Part shown: positions 1-5,031 of the stretch, piece after piece
Layout: each line of letters begins with the position of its first letter
Numbering within the stretch: the stretch's first letter is position 1
Origin: Caldifarciminota bacterium
GTDB lineage: Bacteria; Hydrothermota; Tepidihabitantia; SM23-42
Assembly: GCA_030671005.1 (NCBI GenBank)
Contig: DAOVAN010000099.1
Location: 1 to 6,062, forward strand
Direction of reading: 5' to 3'
DNA: 6,062 bases
Made by a program: the position numbers and the translations under genes
Notes under the pieces: generated by a model
What the model saw: only the letters and a program-made list of their open reading frames with translations
What the model was told of the DNA's origin: nothing
Database searches by the model: none

Positions 1-1364
1 GTGGTCAGACTCTGTGGTATGTCGACCGCGACATTCAAGGTCTGGATTTTCTGCTGCAGAGCTTGTGATTCCTCAATTTCACCATGCACAAGGTATACTT
101 TTCTTAACCGGCCATCCTGGGCGTTCTTCACATATTGTAGCAAGTCTTCTCCATCAGCGTGGGCTGAAAGACCACCCATGAAATATGTCTTTGCGCGTAC
201 ATCAAACTCGTCGTTGAAAATCGATACCTTGGGGGCGCGGTCAAGGATCTTCCGCCCCAGGGTACCGCGTGCTTGGAAGCCGGTGAGGACAATCATATTC
301 TGCTCATTTTCGATCGTATGAATCAAGTGATGCGTTACCCGGCCACCTTCGCACATGCCCGACGCGGACATGATTATCATGGGTCCTGGGCGGTCGTTCA
401 GGCTTTTTGATTCTTCGGCATCGGCAACATAGTGTAGGCTTGGGAAATTGAAGGGGTCACCTTGGGTGAATATCTTAAAGGTCTCTTCATCGAAACATTC
501 AGGATGTCTTCGAAAGACGTCAGTCACGTTCGATGCCAGGGGACTATCGACATAGACCGGTACATCCTTCAAGGTTCCTTCCTCGTATAGGTTCTTCAGT
601 AGTGTTACCAGGACCTGAGTACGCTCGACCGCGAACGCCGGGATGACTATTTTGCTGCCTTTGCTCTTACCCTTTTTGATTAGTTCCTTTAGTTCATTCT
701 GCGTGTGCTCAAACGATCCGTGTTTCCTCCCGCCATATGTTGATTCGAGCATCATGTAATCGATATCGGTCACCTTCATAGGGTCTTTTATTATTGGCAT
801 ATCTTTGCGACCCAGATCACCGCTGAAGAGGAGCCGCTTCCCGTCGGCCTCTATTAGTATTACAGATGACCCAAGGATGTGTCCGGCATCGTAGAGCGTG
901 ACTTTGACGCCCGGAACCGGTTCGAAAGTATTACTGTATGCAACCGCTTCGAATTGCTTGAGCGTCTGCTCGGCATCGGCCATCGTGTATAGTGGTTCCT
1001 TGGGCAATAATCCTTTCTGCGCGCGCTTCTTGTTGAGGTACTCGAAATCGTACTGCTGGATCTTCGACGAATCGAGTAGTAATAAGGAAGCGACATCTTT
1101 TGTTGCATCTGTACAGAATATCGGTCCTGTGAAGCCACGCCTTACGAGATTAGGAAGGTTACCCGAATGATCGATGTGCGCATGCGATAGTATTACAGCT
1201 TTGATGTCCTTCGGTTTGAACGGGAATGTGCTGTTAATTCTCTCGGCTTCTTCACGATGACCCTGGAACATACCGCACTCCAGGAGGAATTTGTGATCAT
1301 TGTGCTCTAGCAGATGCAGTGAGCCGGTTACGGTTCTGGCCGCACCGATGAATGTTATCTCCAC
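1..1364 (-). CDS. beta-CASP metallo-beta-lactamase-fold RNA hydrolase (C-terminus cut by left edge)
   Basis: Predicted zinc-dependent nuclease of the MBL/beta-CASP/RMMBL family (CPSF-73 and RNase J relatives), probably acting on RNA in the cytoplasm. About 454 codons are visible. The N-terminus reads EITFIGAARTVTGS, the usual family opening. Motif 2 is HAHIDH (H61, H63, D65, H66), motif 3 DAGHILGSS (H162) and motif 4 SGDLGR (D183). The beta-CASP motifs follow as ESTYGG (E207), SAHAD (H402) and LVHGE (H427), preceded by SASGMCEGGR. All catalytic and metal ligands are present, with spacing close to CPSF-73, so the protein should be active. Only a few C-terminal residues appear to be lost. The start is GTG at 1364: an in-frame TAA lies 9 nt upstream and the next ATG would remove the conserved N-terminal strand. 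It has its own promoter. The exact substrate cannot be told from sequence; tRNA, mRNA or DNA are all possible. Confidence 0.93.
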   Translation of the reverse strand, partial: MEITFIGAARTVTGSLHLLEHNDHKFLLECGMFQGHREEAERINSTFPFKPKDIKAVILSHAHIDHSGNLPNLVRRGFTGPIFCTDATKDVASLLLLDSSKIQQYDFEYLNKKRAQKGLLPKEPLYTMADAEQTLKQFEAVAYSNTFEPVPGVKVTLYDAGHILGSSVILIEADGKRLLFSGDLGRKDMPIIKDPMKVTDIDYMMLESTYGGRKHGSFEHTQNELKELIKKGKSKGSKIVIPAFAVERTQVLVTLLKNLYEEGTLKDVPVYVDSPLASNVTDVFRRHPECFDEETFKIFTQGDPFNFPSLHYVADAEESKSLNDRPGPMIIMSASGMCEGGRVTHHLIHTIENEQNMIVLTGFQARGTLGRKILDRAPKVSIFNDEFDVRAKTYFMGGLSAHADGEDLLQYVKNAQDGRLRKVYLVHGEIEESQALQQKIQTLNVAVDIPQSLT

Positions 1365-1397
1365 TGTGTATTATACACAAGAACCACCGCGCGTCAA
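1365..1397 (-). promoter_or_regulatory. Sigma-70-type promoter with palindromic operator candidate for the MBL nuclease gene
   Basis: On the minus strand a -35 box TTGACG (1397-1392) is followed by a 16-nt spacer and a perfect -10 box TATAAT (1375-1370). The expected transcription start falls on or within a base or two of the GTG start codon (1364-1362), so the mRNA should be leaderless; no Shine-Dalgarno sequence is present. The -10 box lies at the centre of a perfect 15-bp palindrome, TGTGTATAATACACA (1365-1379), which would suit a dimeric repressor. The two outermost bases of the -35 box (TT, 1397-1396) belong to the terminal repeat of the neighbouring mobile element. The boxes are seen directly; operator function and leaderless start are inferred. 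Confidence 0.72.
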
Positions 1398-1425
1398 GGG
1401 GACGGTGCTTGACAATTTGACATTT
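1396..1425 (+). repeat. Left terminal inverted repeat of the RAYT element
   Basis: It starts AAGGGGACGGTGC and continues with two near-identical 8-bp steps carrying TTGACA (1409-1414 and 1417-1422), ending in ATTT. It is identical over all 30 positions to the reverse complement of 2362-2391; identity stops on both sides (1395 C against T, 1426 T against A). It is not itself palindromic, so it is not a classical REP hairpin. Confidence 0.93.
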
Positions 1426-1436
1426 TTTATTACAGT

Positions 1437-2363
1437 ATGTTCGTGCGTAGAGCTCGAATTTCATTTGTTGGTTCTTATCATCATGTAATGAATCGAGGCA
1501 TACGTGGCGAAAAGATCTTCTTTGACAGTAAATCTAGAGCATACTTTACAACGATTCTCGAGGAAAAAATCCTTCAGTTCAAGCAAAGACTATTAGCCTA
1601 TTGCCTTATGGGCAATCACTACCATCTGGTGATTCAGAATACTTCAGGGAAGCTATCGGATACAATGAAGCAGCTGAATGGGCAGTATGGTATGTACTAC
1701 CGAAAACGGCATGGTGGTATTGGTTACGTCTTTCAATCTCGGTTCAAGTCAACTTTGATTCAACAGGATAAGTATTTAAGAATGGCAATAATCTATGTTC
1801 TCCTAAATCCTGTCCGGGGAGGATTATTAAAAAATCCATGGGAGTACTCTTGGTCGAGTATTAACGAATACTATTCAGGAAGTATCTCATCATTAGTGGA
1901 CAATAAATCCGTGGAGGATTTGTTCGAAACTGAAAGAAATTTGAAAAGACAGCTTCAAGAATGGATTCACGTTGAATTACCTGTGAGGCATACTCGAATG
2001 GGGGATGTCCTTGGTGATGAAGCATTTTTGAAAGGATCGAGGAAGAAATGTGATAGGCGAAAAAATGAAAATGAAGGAGCAACACATAGAATGAGAAAGG
2101 ATGATTATCATTTTGAAAACATGGCAGATGTAATTGCGGCATTCGAGTATGATAAGGGAATCAAGATTGCGGAAATGGATCTTAGTAGTCACCGAGGAAA
2201 AGCATTGCGTGCTGAGTTGTTGGTGTTACTCAGGGATAGAGCGGGTTTGGAGTATTCTGACATTATTGAGTATTCACTTTTTCAGTCATTGAAATATTCA
2301 TCGTTAGGACAGCTGTATAAAAGGGCGAAACAAAAAATAAGAGAGGGGCGAGAAGGACGGTAA
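1437..2363 (+). CDS. REP-associated tyrosine transposase (RAYT, Y1_Tnp/IS200-like)
   Basis: Single-strand DNA transposase of the HUH family, 308 aa. The N-terminus (RRARISFVGSYHHVMNRG) matches the usual RAYT opening. The HUH metal motif lies in MGNHYHLVI (H61, H63), and the catalytic tyrosine is most likely Y120 in IIYVLLNPVRGG, the family's YxxLNPVRA signature. The Y1 domain covers about residues 8-145. Residues 255-303 (ALRAELLVLLRDRAG, then a helix-turn-helix-like segment) resemble the DnaA-C-like DNA-binding tail found on many of these transposases. All catalytic residues are intact. The ATG at 1437 is chosen because the family N-terminus begins right there, although no ribosome binding site precedes it. 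The gene lies opposite its neighbours and converges on the anti-sigma gene, with 26 bp between the two stop codons. RAYTs are often domesticated to mobilise short repeats; here the gene sits inside its own repeats. Confidence 0.93.
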   Translation: MFVRRARISFVGSYHHVMNRGIRGEKIFFDSKSRAYFTTILEEKILQFKQRLLAYCLMGNHYHLVIQNTSGKLSDTMKQLNGQYGMYYRKRHGGIGYVFQSRFKSTLIQQDKYLRMAIIYVLLNPVRGGLLKNPWEYSWSSINEYYSGSISSLVDNKSVEDLFETERNLKRQLQEWIHVELPVRHTRMGDVLGDEAFLKGSRKKCDRRKNENEGATHRMRKDDYHFENMADVIAAFEYDKGIKIAEMDLSSHRGKALRAELLVLLRDRAGLEYSDIIEYSLFQSLKYSSLGQLYKRAKQKIREGREGR

Positions 2364-2391
2364 ATGTCAAATTGTCAAGCACCGTCCCCTT
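2362..2391 (-). repeat. Right terminal inverted repeat of the RAYT element
   Basis: Exact inverted copy of 1396-1425. Its inner end overlaps the last two bases of the transposase stop codon (TAA, 2361-2363). Its outer end supplies two of the three bases of the anti-sigma stop codon (TAA on the minus strand, 2392-2390). Stop codons from both strands are therefore built into the repeat. Confidence 0.93.
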
Positions 2392-2854
2392 ACTGACCGT
2401 AGCGCTGGTTTATTATTCTGATGAATTCTTCTTGTTGTTCGGGTGTGAGTTCATACACCTCTTCATATTGATTCTCGTAGCGTGCCCCCTCCTCCTGCGC
2501 GGTTATTTGAGGTTTGGGCCGCATGAGCAGGAAGTAGCCGATCGTGAACGCCACGACCGCAGAGGCGACGACCGGTATGACAATTCGGAATGGAAATTTC
2601 TTCTCGAACTTTTCGTGGATAATCTGTTCATGTATCGAGAAGACAAATTCATCCCAGTAGGTTTCTTGAAACTGACACGTGCAGGCCTCGTTCTCGGATG
2701 GTGTGCAGAGCTGCAGACACCTGTCGAGAAATTGATACTCTTCACGACAGACAGGACAACCACGTATGTGATCAAGAACTGCGCTTCGGTCCTCAGACGA
2801 AATATCGTCGAGGAGCAAATAGATTATGTTTTCTTGTACGTCTAAGCACTTCAT
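2390..2854 (-). CDS. Zinc-finger anti-sigma factor, single-pass membrane protein
   Basis: 154-aa protein that should hold the neighbouring ECF sigma factor inactive at the membrane. Residues 1-45 look like a ZAS domain: C3, then H29-x3-C33-x2-C36 in DHIRGCPVCREEY. A hydrophobic stretch at about 89-111 (FRIVIPVVASAVVAFTIGYF) is a single transmembrane helix, leaving a ~43-residue outer tail rich in E and Q that ends in LTPEQQEEFIRIINQRYGQ. Three further cysteines (C46, C50, C58 and neighbours) lie between the ZAS core and the membrane and might be redox-responsive, which is speculative. Its ATG overlaps the sigma stop as ATGA, so translation is probably coupled. The TAA stop is formed partly by the terminal AA of the mobile element; without the element the frame would end at the same residue with TGA. 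What signal it senses is not visible. Confidence 0.88.
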   Translation of the reverse strand: MKCLDVQENIIYLLLDDISSEDRSAVLDHIRGCPVCREEYQFLDRCLQLCTPSENEACTCQFQETYWDEFVFSIHEQIIHEKFEKKFPFRIVIPVVASAVVAFTIGYFLLMRPKPQITAQEEGARYENQYEEVYELTPEQQEEFIRIINQRYGQ

Positions 2855-3492
2855 ACTTTTGTTCTCAGATGGTTTCGCAGGTTCTTCACCGCAAGGTGAT
2901 GATTCACTTTTATTGTACTGATTGGCTTTTTCAAGATTTCGCTTACTTCCTGATAAGACATGTCTTCTAACGTTCGTAAAGTGAACACCGCCCTCTGCAC
3001 GGTCGGTAGCTTTGCCACTGCGTCATAGATCTTTTCCCTCAGCTTCTTGTTCTTGTAGCGTTGAACTGGATCATCCTTACCGTCGCTCATCATCTCATCG
3101 TATATTTCTTCGGTCGGCCGCTGCTTTTTTAGATAATTCAGGCAATTATTGACGGCTATGCGATATAGCCAGGTCGAGAATTGAGAGCGTCCGTGAAACT
3201 TGTTTATTTTTCTATAAGATTTTATGAAAGTCTCTTGCGCTATATCTCGAGCGTCGTCATAGTTGCGCAGAATCTTATAACAAAGATCGTGGATCTTAAC
3301 ACTGTGCCTGCGAACTAGTTCATCAAAAGGCTCGGCTTCGCCGGTTTTTACCAGCTGTACGAGCTCGGTGTCACTGAGCTGCCGATATTTAGACAACTCT
3401 TTGGCAAATGAGTTTACCCCGTGAAATAGCTCTTTCTCCTTGCGTTTCTTCCTTTCTTTAGATTGCGTTCGTTTAGTGCTGGTTTTCGGCAT
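2851..3492 (-). CDS. ECF-family RNA polymerase sigma factor with a repeat-derived N-terminal extension
   Basis: 213-aa sigma-70 family protein with only regions 2 and 4, as in ECF (group 4) factors. Region 2 spans about 53-121, with DDARDIAQETFIKSYRK (core binding) and FSTWLYRIAVNNCLNYLKKQ (-10 recognition). Region 4 spans about 153-206 and carries the helix-turn-helix MSYQEVSEILKKPISTIKVNHHLAV. It should direct RNA polymerase to a small regulon and be held by the ZAS protein encoded directly downstream with a 4-nt overlap. The ordinary ECF start is near LSDTELVQLVKTGE (residue 39). The first ~28 residues, very rich in K and R, are homologous to peptides encoded by the upstream tandem repeats. 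ATG 3492 is the first ATG after an in-frame TAA; a TTG at codon 33 is an alternative start that would leave the extension untranslated. Only a weak purine-rich stretch (AAGAGA) precedes the ATG. Confidence 0.92.
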   Translation of the reverse strand: MPKTSTKRTQSKERKKRKEKELFHGVNSFAKELSKYRQLSDTELVQLVKTGEAEPFDELVRRHSVKIHDLCYKILRNYDDARDIAQETFIKSYRKINKFHGRSQFSTWLYRIAVNNCLNYLKKQRPTEEIYDEMMSDGKDDPVQRYKNKKLREKIYDAVAKLPTVQRAVFTLRTLEDMSYQEVSEILKKPISTIKVNHHLAVKNLRNHLRTKV

Positions 3493-3508
3493 ATAAGAAT
3501 CTCTTATT

Positions 3509-3595
3509 TCACAGGGTTACCCCGTTGAATTGACGCTTCTTTTGGGTTGACTTTCTTTTCTTTGTCTGTGTGTTTTTTGTGGAGGTTTTTGCCAT
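3509..3595 (-). CDS. Possible 28-aa basic peptide (array unit 2), leader to the sigma gene
   Basis: Small frame beginning MAKTSTKNTQTKKRK and ending FNGVTL, with ATG at 3595 and TGA at 3511-3509, 16 nt before the sigma ATG. It aligns residue by residue with the first 28 residues of the sigma factor, and its codons for the shared KTSTKxTQ core mostly differ from those in the sigma gene only synonymously. It could be a translated leader peptide, a former sigma N-terminus left behind by duplication, or a copy of a dispersed repeat that is no longer translated. No Shine-Dalgarno sequence precedes it. No function is known to me. Confidence 0.3.
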   Translation of the reverse strand: MAKTSTKNTQTKKRKSTQKKRQFNGVTL

Positions 3596-3613
3596 GTCTG
3601 CAGTGTTGTTATT

Positions 3614-3877
3614 CTACGTGCCCCGTGAAATAGCCTTTTCCTTTTGGGGTATGTACTTTTTCTCAGGTTGAGTGCCCTTTGTGCTAGTTTTCGGTATATG
3701 AAAATTCCCTATTTCACGGGCCGGGCCCCGTTGAATAGTAATTTCTTCGAGGCTGTTGTTCATCTCTCTTGTGCGTGTGTTGTTGATGGGGTTATTTGGT
3801 ATATCAATATCTTTTATTCTACGGGGCGGGCCGGGCCCGTTGCGTGATTCCTCACTGTGGGTGTATTTTGTCAGCAT
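3614..3877 (-). CDS. Hypothetical small ORF over array units 4 and 3, overlapping the larC stop
   Basis: Frame of 87 codons that opens at the larC stop in a TGATG arrangement (larC TGA 3879-3877, ATG 3877-3875; a GTG at 3880 is also in frame), the layout expected for translational coupling. It passes through two array units in the same frame, giving the repeated segments IPNNPINNTRTRE and IPKTSTKGTQPEKK about 35 residues apart, and ends at TAG 3616-3614 after AISRGT. It has no recognisable domain, signal peptide or membrane segment. It may be a real gene of unknown role or just an open frame through repeats; the degenerate start codons inside it (ATA) argue that the units are not translated separately here. 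Confidence 0.25.
   Translation of the reverse strand: MLTKYTHSEESRNGPGPPRRIKDIDIPNNPINNTRTREMNNSLEEITIQRGPAREIGNFHIPKTSTKGTQPEKKYIPQKEKAISRGT
3709..3738 (-). repeat. Best-preserved hairpin of the array (unit 3)
   Basis: Inverted repeat with 12-nt arms (3709-3720 and 3727-3738) pairing at 10 of 12 positions around a 6-nt loop. The two unpaired positions form an internal 2x2 loop five pairs from the outer end. Related hairpins occur at 3610-3632 (unit 2) and 3511-3525, extendable outward (unit 1, with a G-U wobble in RNA). No run of T follows any of them, so an intrinsic terminator is not supported. Confidence 0.6.
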
Positions 3878-5031
3878 CACCTACTGTTTTTGACCAGTTT
3901 CTTCTCGAAAAATTGCGTTATTCGGTTGCGTACTTCGCTTATCGCGAGACTCTGTTTCTGGGCAATTCTTTTCAGATCGCGGTATTCCAGAGAGAATTTC
4001 GTTTTACCATCATGTTCGATTAGCTTCACTGCTACCTTACCATACGGTGAAGCAAATCTGACGATTTTTCGACTGAACTTGAGCCTTTTGGTGTTGCTTA
4101 CTCGAAAGCCGATCGATGTTGTATGTTCAAAGAGCACATCGACAATTCTGTCCAGATGTTCCTGACACAGTACTGTCAAGAGAATGCCGGGTCGTGATTT
4201 CTTCATGATGGTTGGGGTAAGGAATACTTCCAGAGCTCCTGCTGCGTAGAGATTTTCAAACAACGCCTCATAGTCCTGAGGATTCATGTCGTCTATGTTC
4301 GTTTCAATAATAGTGCATTCATCAGAAAGGAAATCATGAGACTTACCGAGAAAGACACGCAAGAGATTCGGATGGCCTTTGATGTTCATCGAACCGGCAC
4401 CCAGGCCGACTTTTTCGATTCGCGACATGACGAGGTTTTCCTTAGGGGTGGCAATAGTGCTTAGTATTGCTGCGCCCGTAGGAGTCGTGAGTTCTGCGGA
4501 GATGGGCAAGAAGTGAACCGGGAATCCTCTCAGTAGTTCTGCAGTCGCAAAGTTGAAAGCCGGCATATTACCCTCGACGGTTTTGATAAAACCTTTGCCT
4601 GCTTTCGCCGGTTTTGAGAATACCCTGTCCACACTCAGATAATCAATTGCCACGAGCACGCCCACAACATCCAATAATGTATCCGCATCCGCGAGTTCAT
4701 GAAGATGCAAATGCCTGGTGTGATGGACCTTCTTTTCAACCGCGAATATCTTCTCAATGATACTGATGGCCTGGGATTTTATGCTGGCCGGCAACTTACT
4801 TTTATTGATGAGCGGGATGAATTGTTTTTCTTTTATTGGTTTCTTTATGCTGAAGCGGACTGTGCGCGCACTCACGCCTTCGCGGTTGACGCGACCCACT
4901 CTTATATCCGTACCGGTCACAAACTTTAGACGTTCTCTCAGAAATTTCTTGCTGACACCGAGATCGATCAGCGCGGCGAGCATCATGTCGCCACTGACTC
5001 CGAGTATCGGATCGAAGTATAGTATTTTCAT
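3877..5031 (-). CDS. larC: LarC, nickel insertion protein for the nickel-pincer nucleotide cofactor
   Basis: 384-aa cytoplasmic protein of the LarC (DUF111) family. LarC inserts Ni into pyridinium-3,5-bisthiocarboxylic acid mononucleotide, the last step in making the cofactor of lactate racemase and related LarA enzymes. The opening MKILYFDPILGVSGDMMLAALIDLGV is diagnostic. A histidine cluster (VHHTRHLHLHELADADTLLD, about 102-121) matches the family's HxHE region; GKGFIKTVEGNMP and ELTTPTGAAI (180-189) follow. The C-terminal LarC2 part begins around IETNIDDMNPQDYEALFE (242-259). Length is usual and the frame is continuous, unlike Lactiplantibacillus plantarum larC, which needs a programmed frameshift between its two halves. 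The ATG overlaps the larB stop as ATGA and there is no Shine-Dalgarno sequence, so coupling is likely. In the nucleophile and metal regions nothing is visibly missing. Confidence 0.95.
   Translation of the reverse strand: MKILYFDPILGVSGDMMLAALIDLGVSKKFLRERLKFVTGTDIRVGRVNREGVSARTVRFSIKKPIKEKQFIPLINKSKLPASIKSQAISIIEKIFAVEKKVHHTRHLHLHELADADTLLDVVGVLVAIDYLSVDRVFSKPAKAGKGFIKTVEGNMPAFNFATAELLRGFPVHFLPISAELTTPTGAAILSTIATPKENLVMSRIEKVGLGAGSMNIKGHPNLLRVFLGKSHDFLSDECTIIETNIDDMNPQDYEALFENLYAAGALEVFLTPTIMKKSRPGILLTVLCQEHLDRIVDVLFEHTTSIGFRVSNTKRLKFSRKIVRFASPYGKVAVKLIEHDGKTKFSLEYRDLKRIAQKQSLAISEVRNRITQFFEKKLVKNSR

Larger units (their letters stand above)
1396..2391 (+). mobile_element. 996-bp RAYT/IS200-like element with perfect 30-bp terminal inverted repeats
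   Basis: The element is bounded by identical 30-bp inverted repeats (1396-1425 and 2362-2391) and holds a single gene, a Y1 transposase that nearly fills it and whose stop codon runs into the right repeat. It is the only plus-strand gene among minus-strand neighbours. No direct target duplication is seen: the outer flanks are GCGTC on the left and ACTGAC on the right. That is expected for HUH/Y1 transposition, which is single-stranded and leaves no duplication. Removing the 996 bp rejoins the anti-sigma reading frame to a TGA stop codon 29 nt ahead of the nuclease start, a plausible empty site. The perfect repeats suggest recent insertion or selection on both ends. By eye the element looks richer in A+T than the genes around it. 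Confidence 0.85.
3416..3846 (-). repeat. Degenerate tandem array of four ~103-bp hairpin-plus-peptide units between larC and the sigma gene
   Basis: Reading the minus strand, four units share this order: an imperfect hairpin of the type ATTCAACGGGG...CCCGTGAAAT, a short A/T-rich link, ATATgCCgAAAacc, a K/T-rich coding-like stretch, then the next hairpin. The start-codon-equivalent positions are 3802, 3697, 3595 and 3492, so the periods are 105, 102 and 103 bp. The last half-hairpin (CTATTTCACGGGG, about 3429-3417) lies inside the sigma coding sequence. Translated from these positions the units align without gaps over ~27 residues: PKTSTKRTQ, AKTSTKNTQ, PKTSTKGTQ and, more diverged, PNNPINNTR. 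The first codon is ATG, ATG, ATA and ATA respectively. It is not a CRISPR array: units are long, divergent, and have no unique spacers. The array fills almost the whole larC-sigma gap. Confidence 0.8.

Noticed and set aside
1..321. Open plus-strand frame at the left edge
   Set aside because: It lies antisense to the beta-CASP nuclease, whose minus-strand frame carries every catalytic motif. The plus frame has no recognisable domain.
860..1170. Overlapping open frames on both strands
   Set aside because: Both lie within the nuclease gene in other frames; the nuclease motifs in this interval (HAHIDH, DAGHILGSS) show which frame is real.
1409..1439. Promoter for the transposase (TTGACA 1409-1414, TACAGT 1431-1436)
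   Set aside because: The -10 match is only four of six and the box abuts the ATG at 1437, so transcription would begin inside the gene and lose the conserved N-terminus.
1390..2397. Target-site duplication around the mobile element
   Set aside because: The flanks GCGTC and ACTGAC share no direct repeat. A Y1 transposase is not expected to make one.
2372..2970. Plus-strand frames across the anti-sigma/sigma junction
   Set aside because: The minus strand carries a ZAS motif, a membrane helix and sigma region 4 with ATGA coupling. The plus frames show no family features.
3703..3740. Intrinsic terminator after larC or before the sigma gene
   Set aside because: GC-rich stems exist, but none is followed by a T-run on the minus strand, and similar stems recur within the array.
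3416..3846. CRISPR array
   Set aside because: Repeats are ~103 bp apart, diverged, and the intervening sequence is itself repeated instead of being unique spacers. No cas gene is in the window.
3644..3847. Plus-strand frame with repeated PYFTGRA / FYSTGRA segments
   Set aside because: The repetition is explained by the hairpins of the tandem array read in antisense. Only the minus-strand frame shows synonymous variation around a conserved peptide, so the plus frame is not called as a gene.
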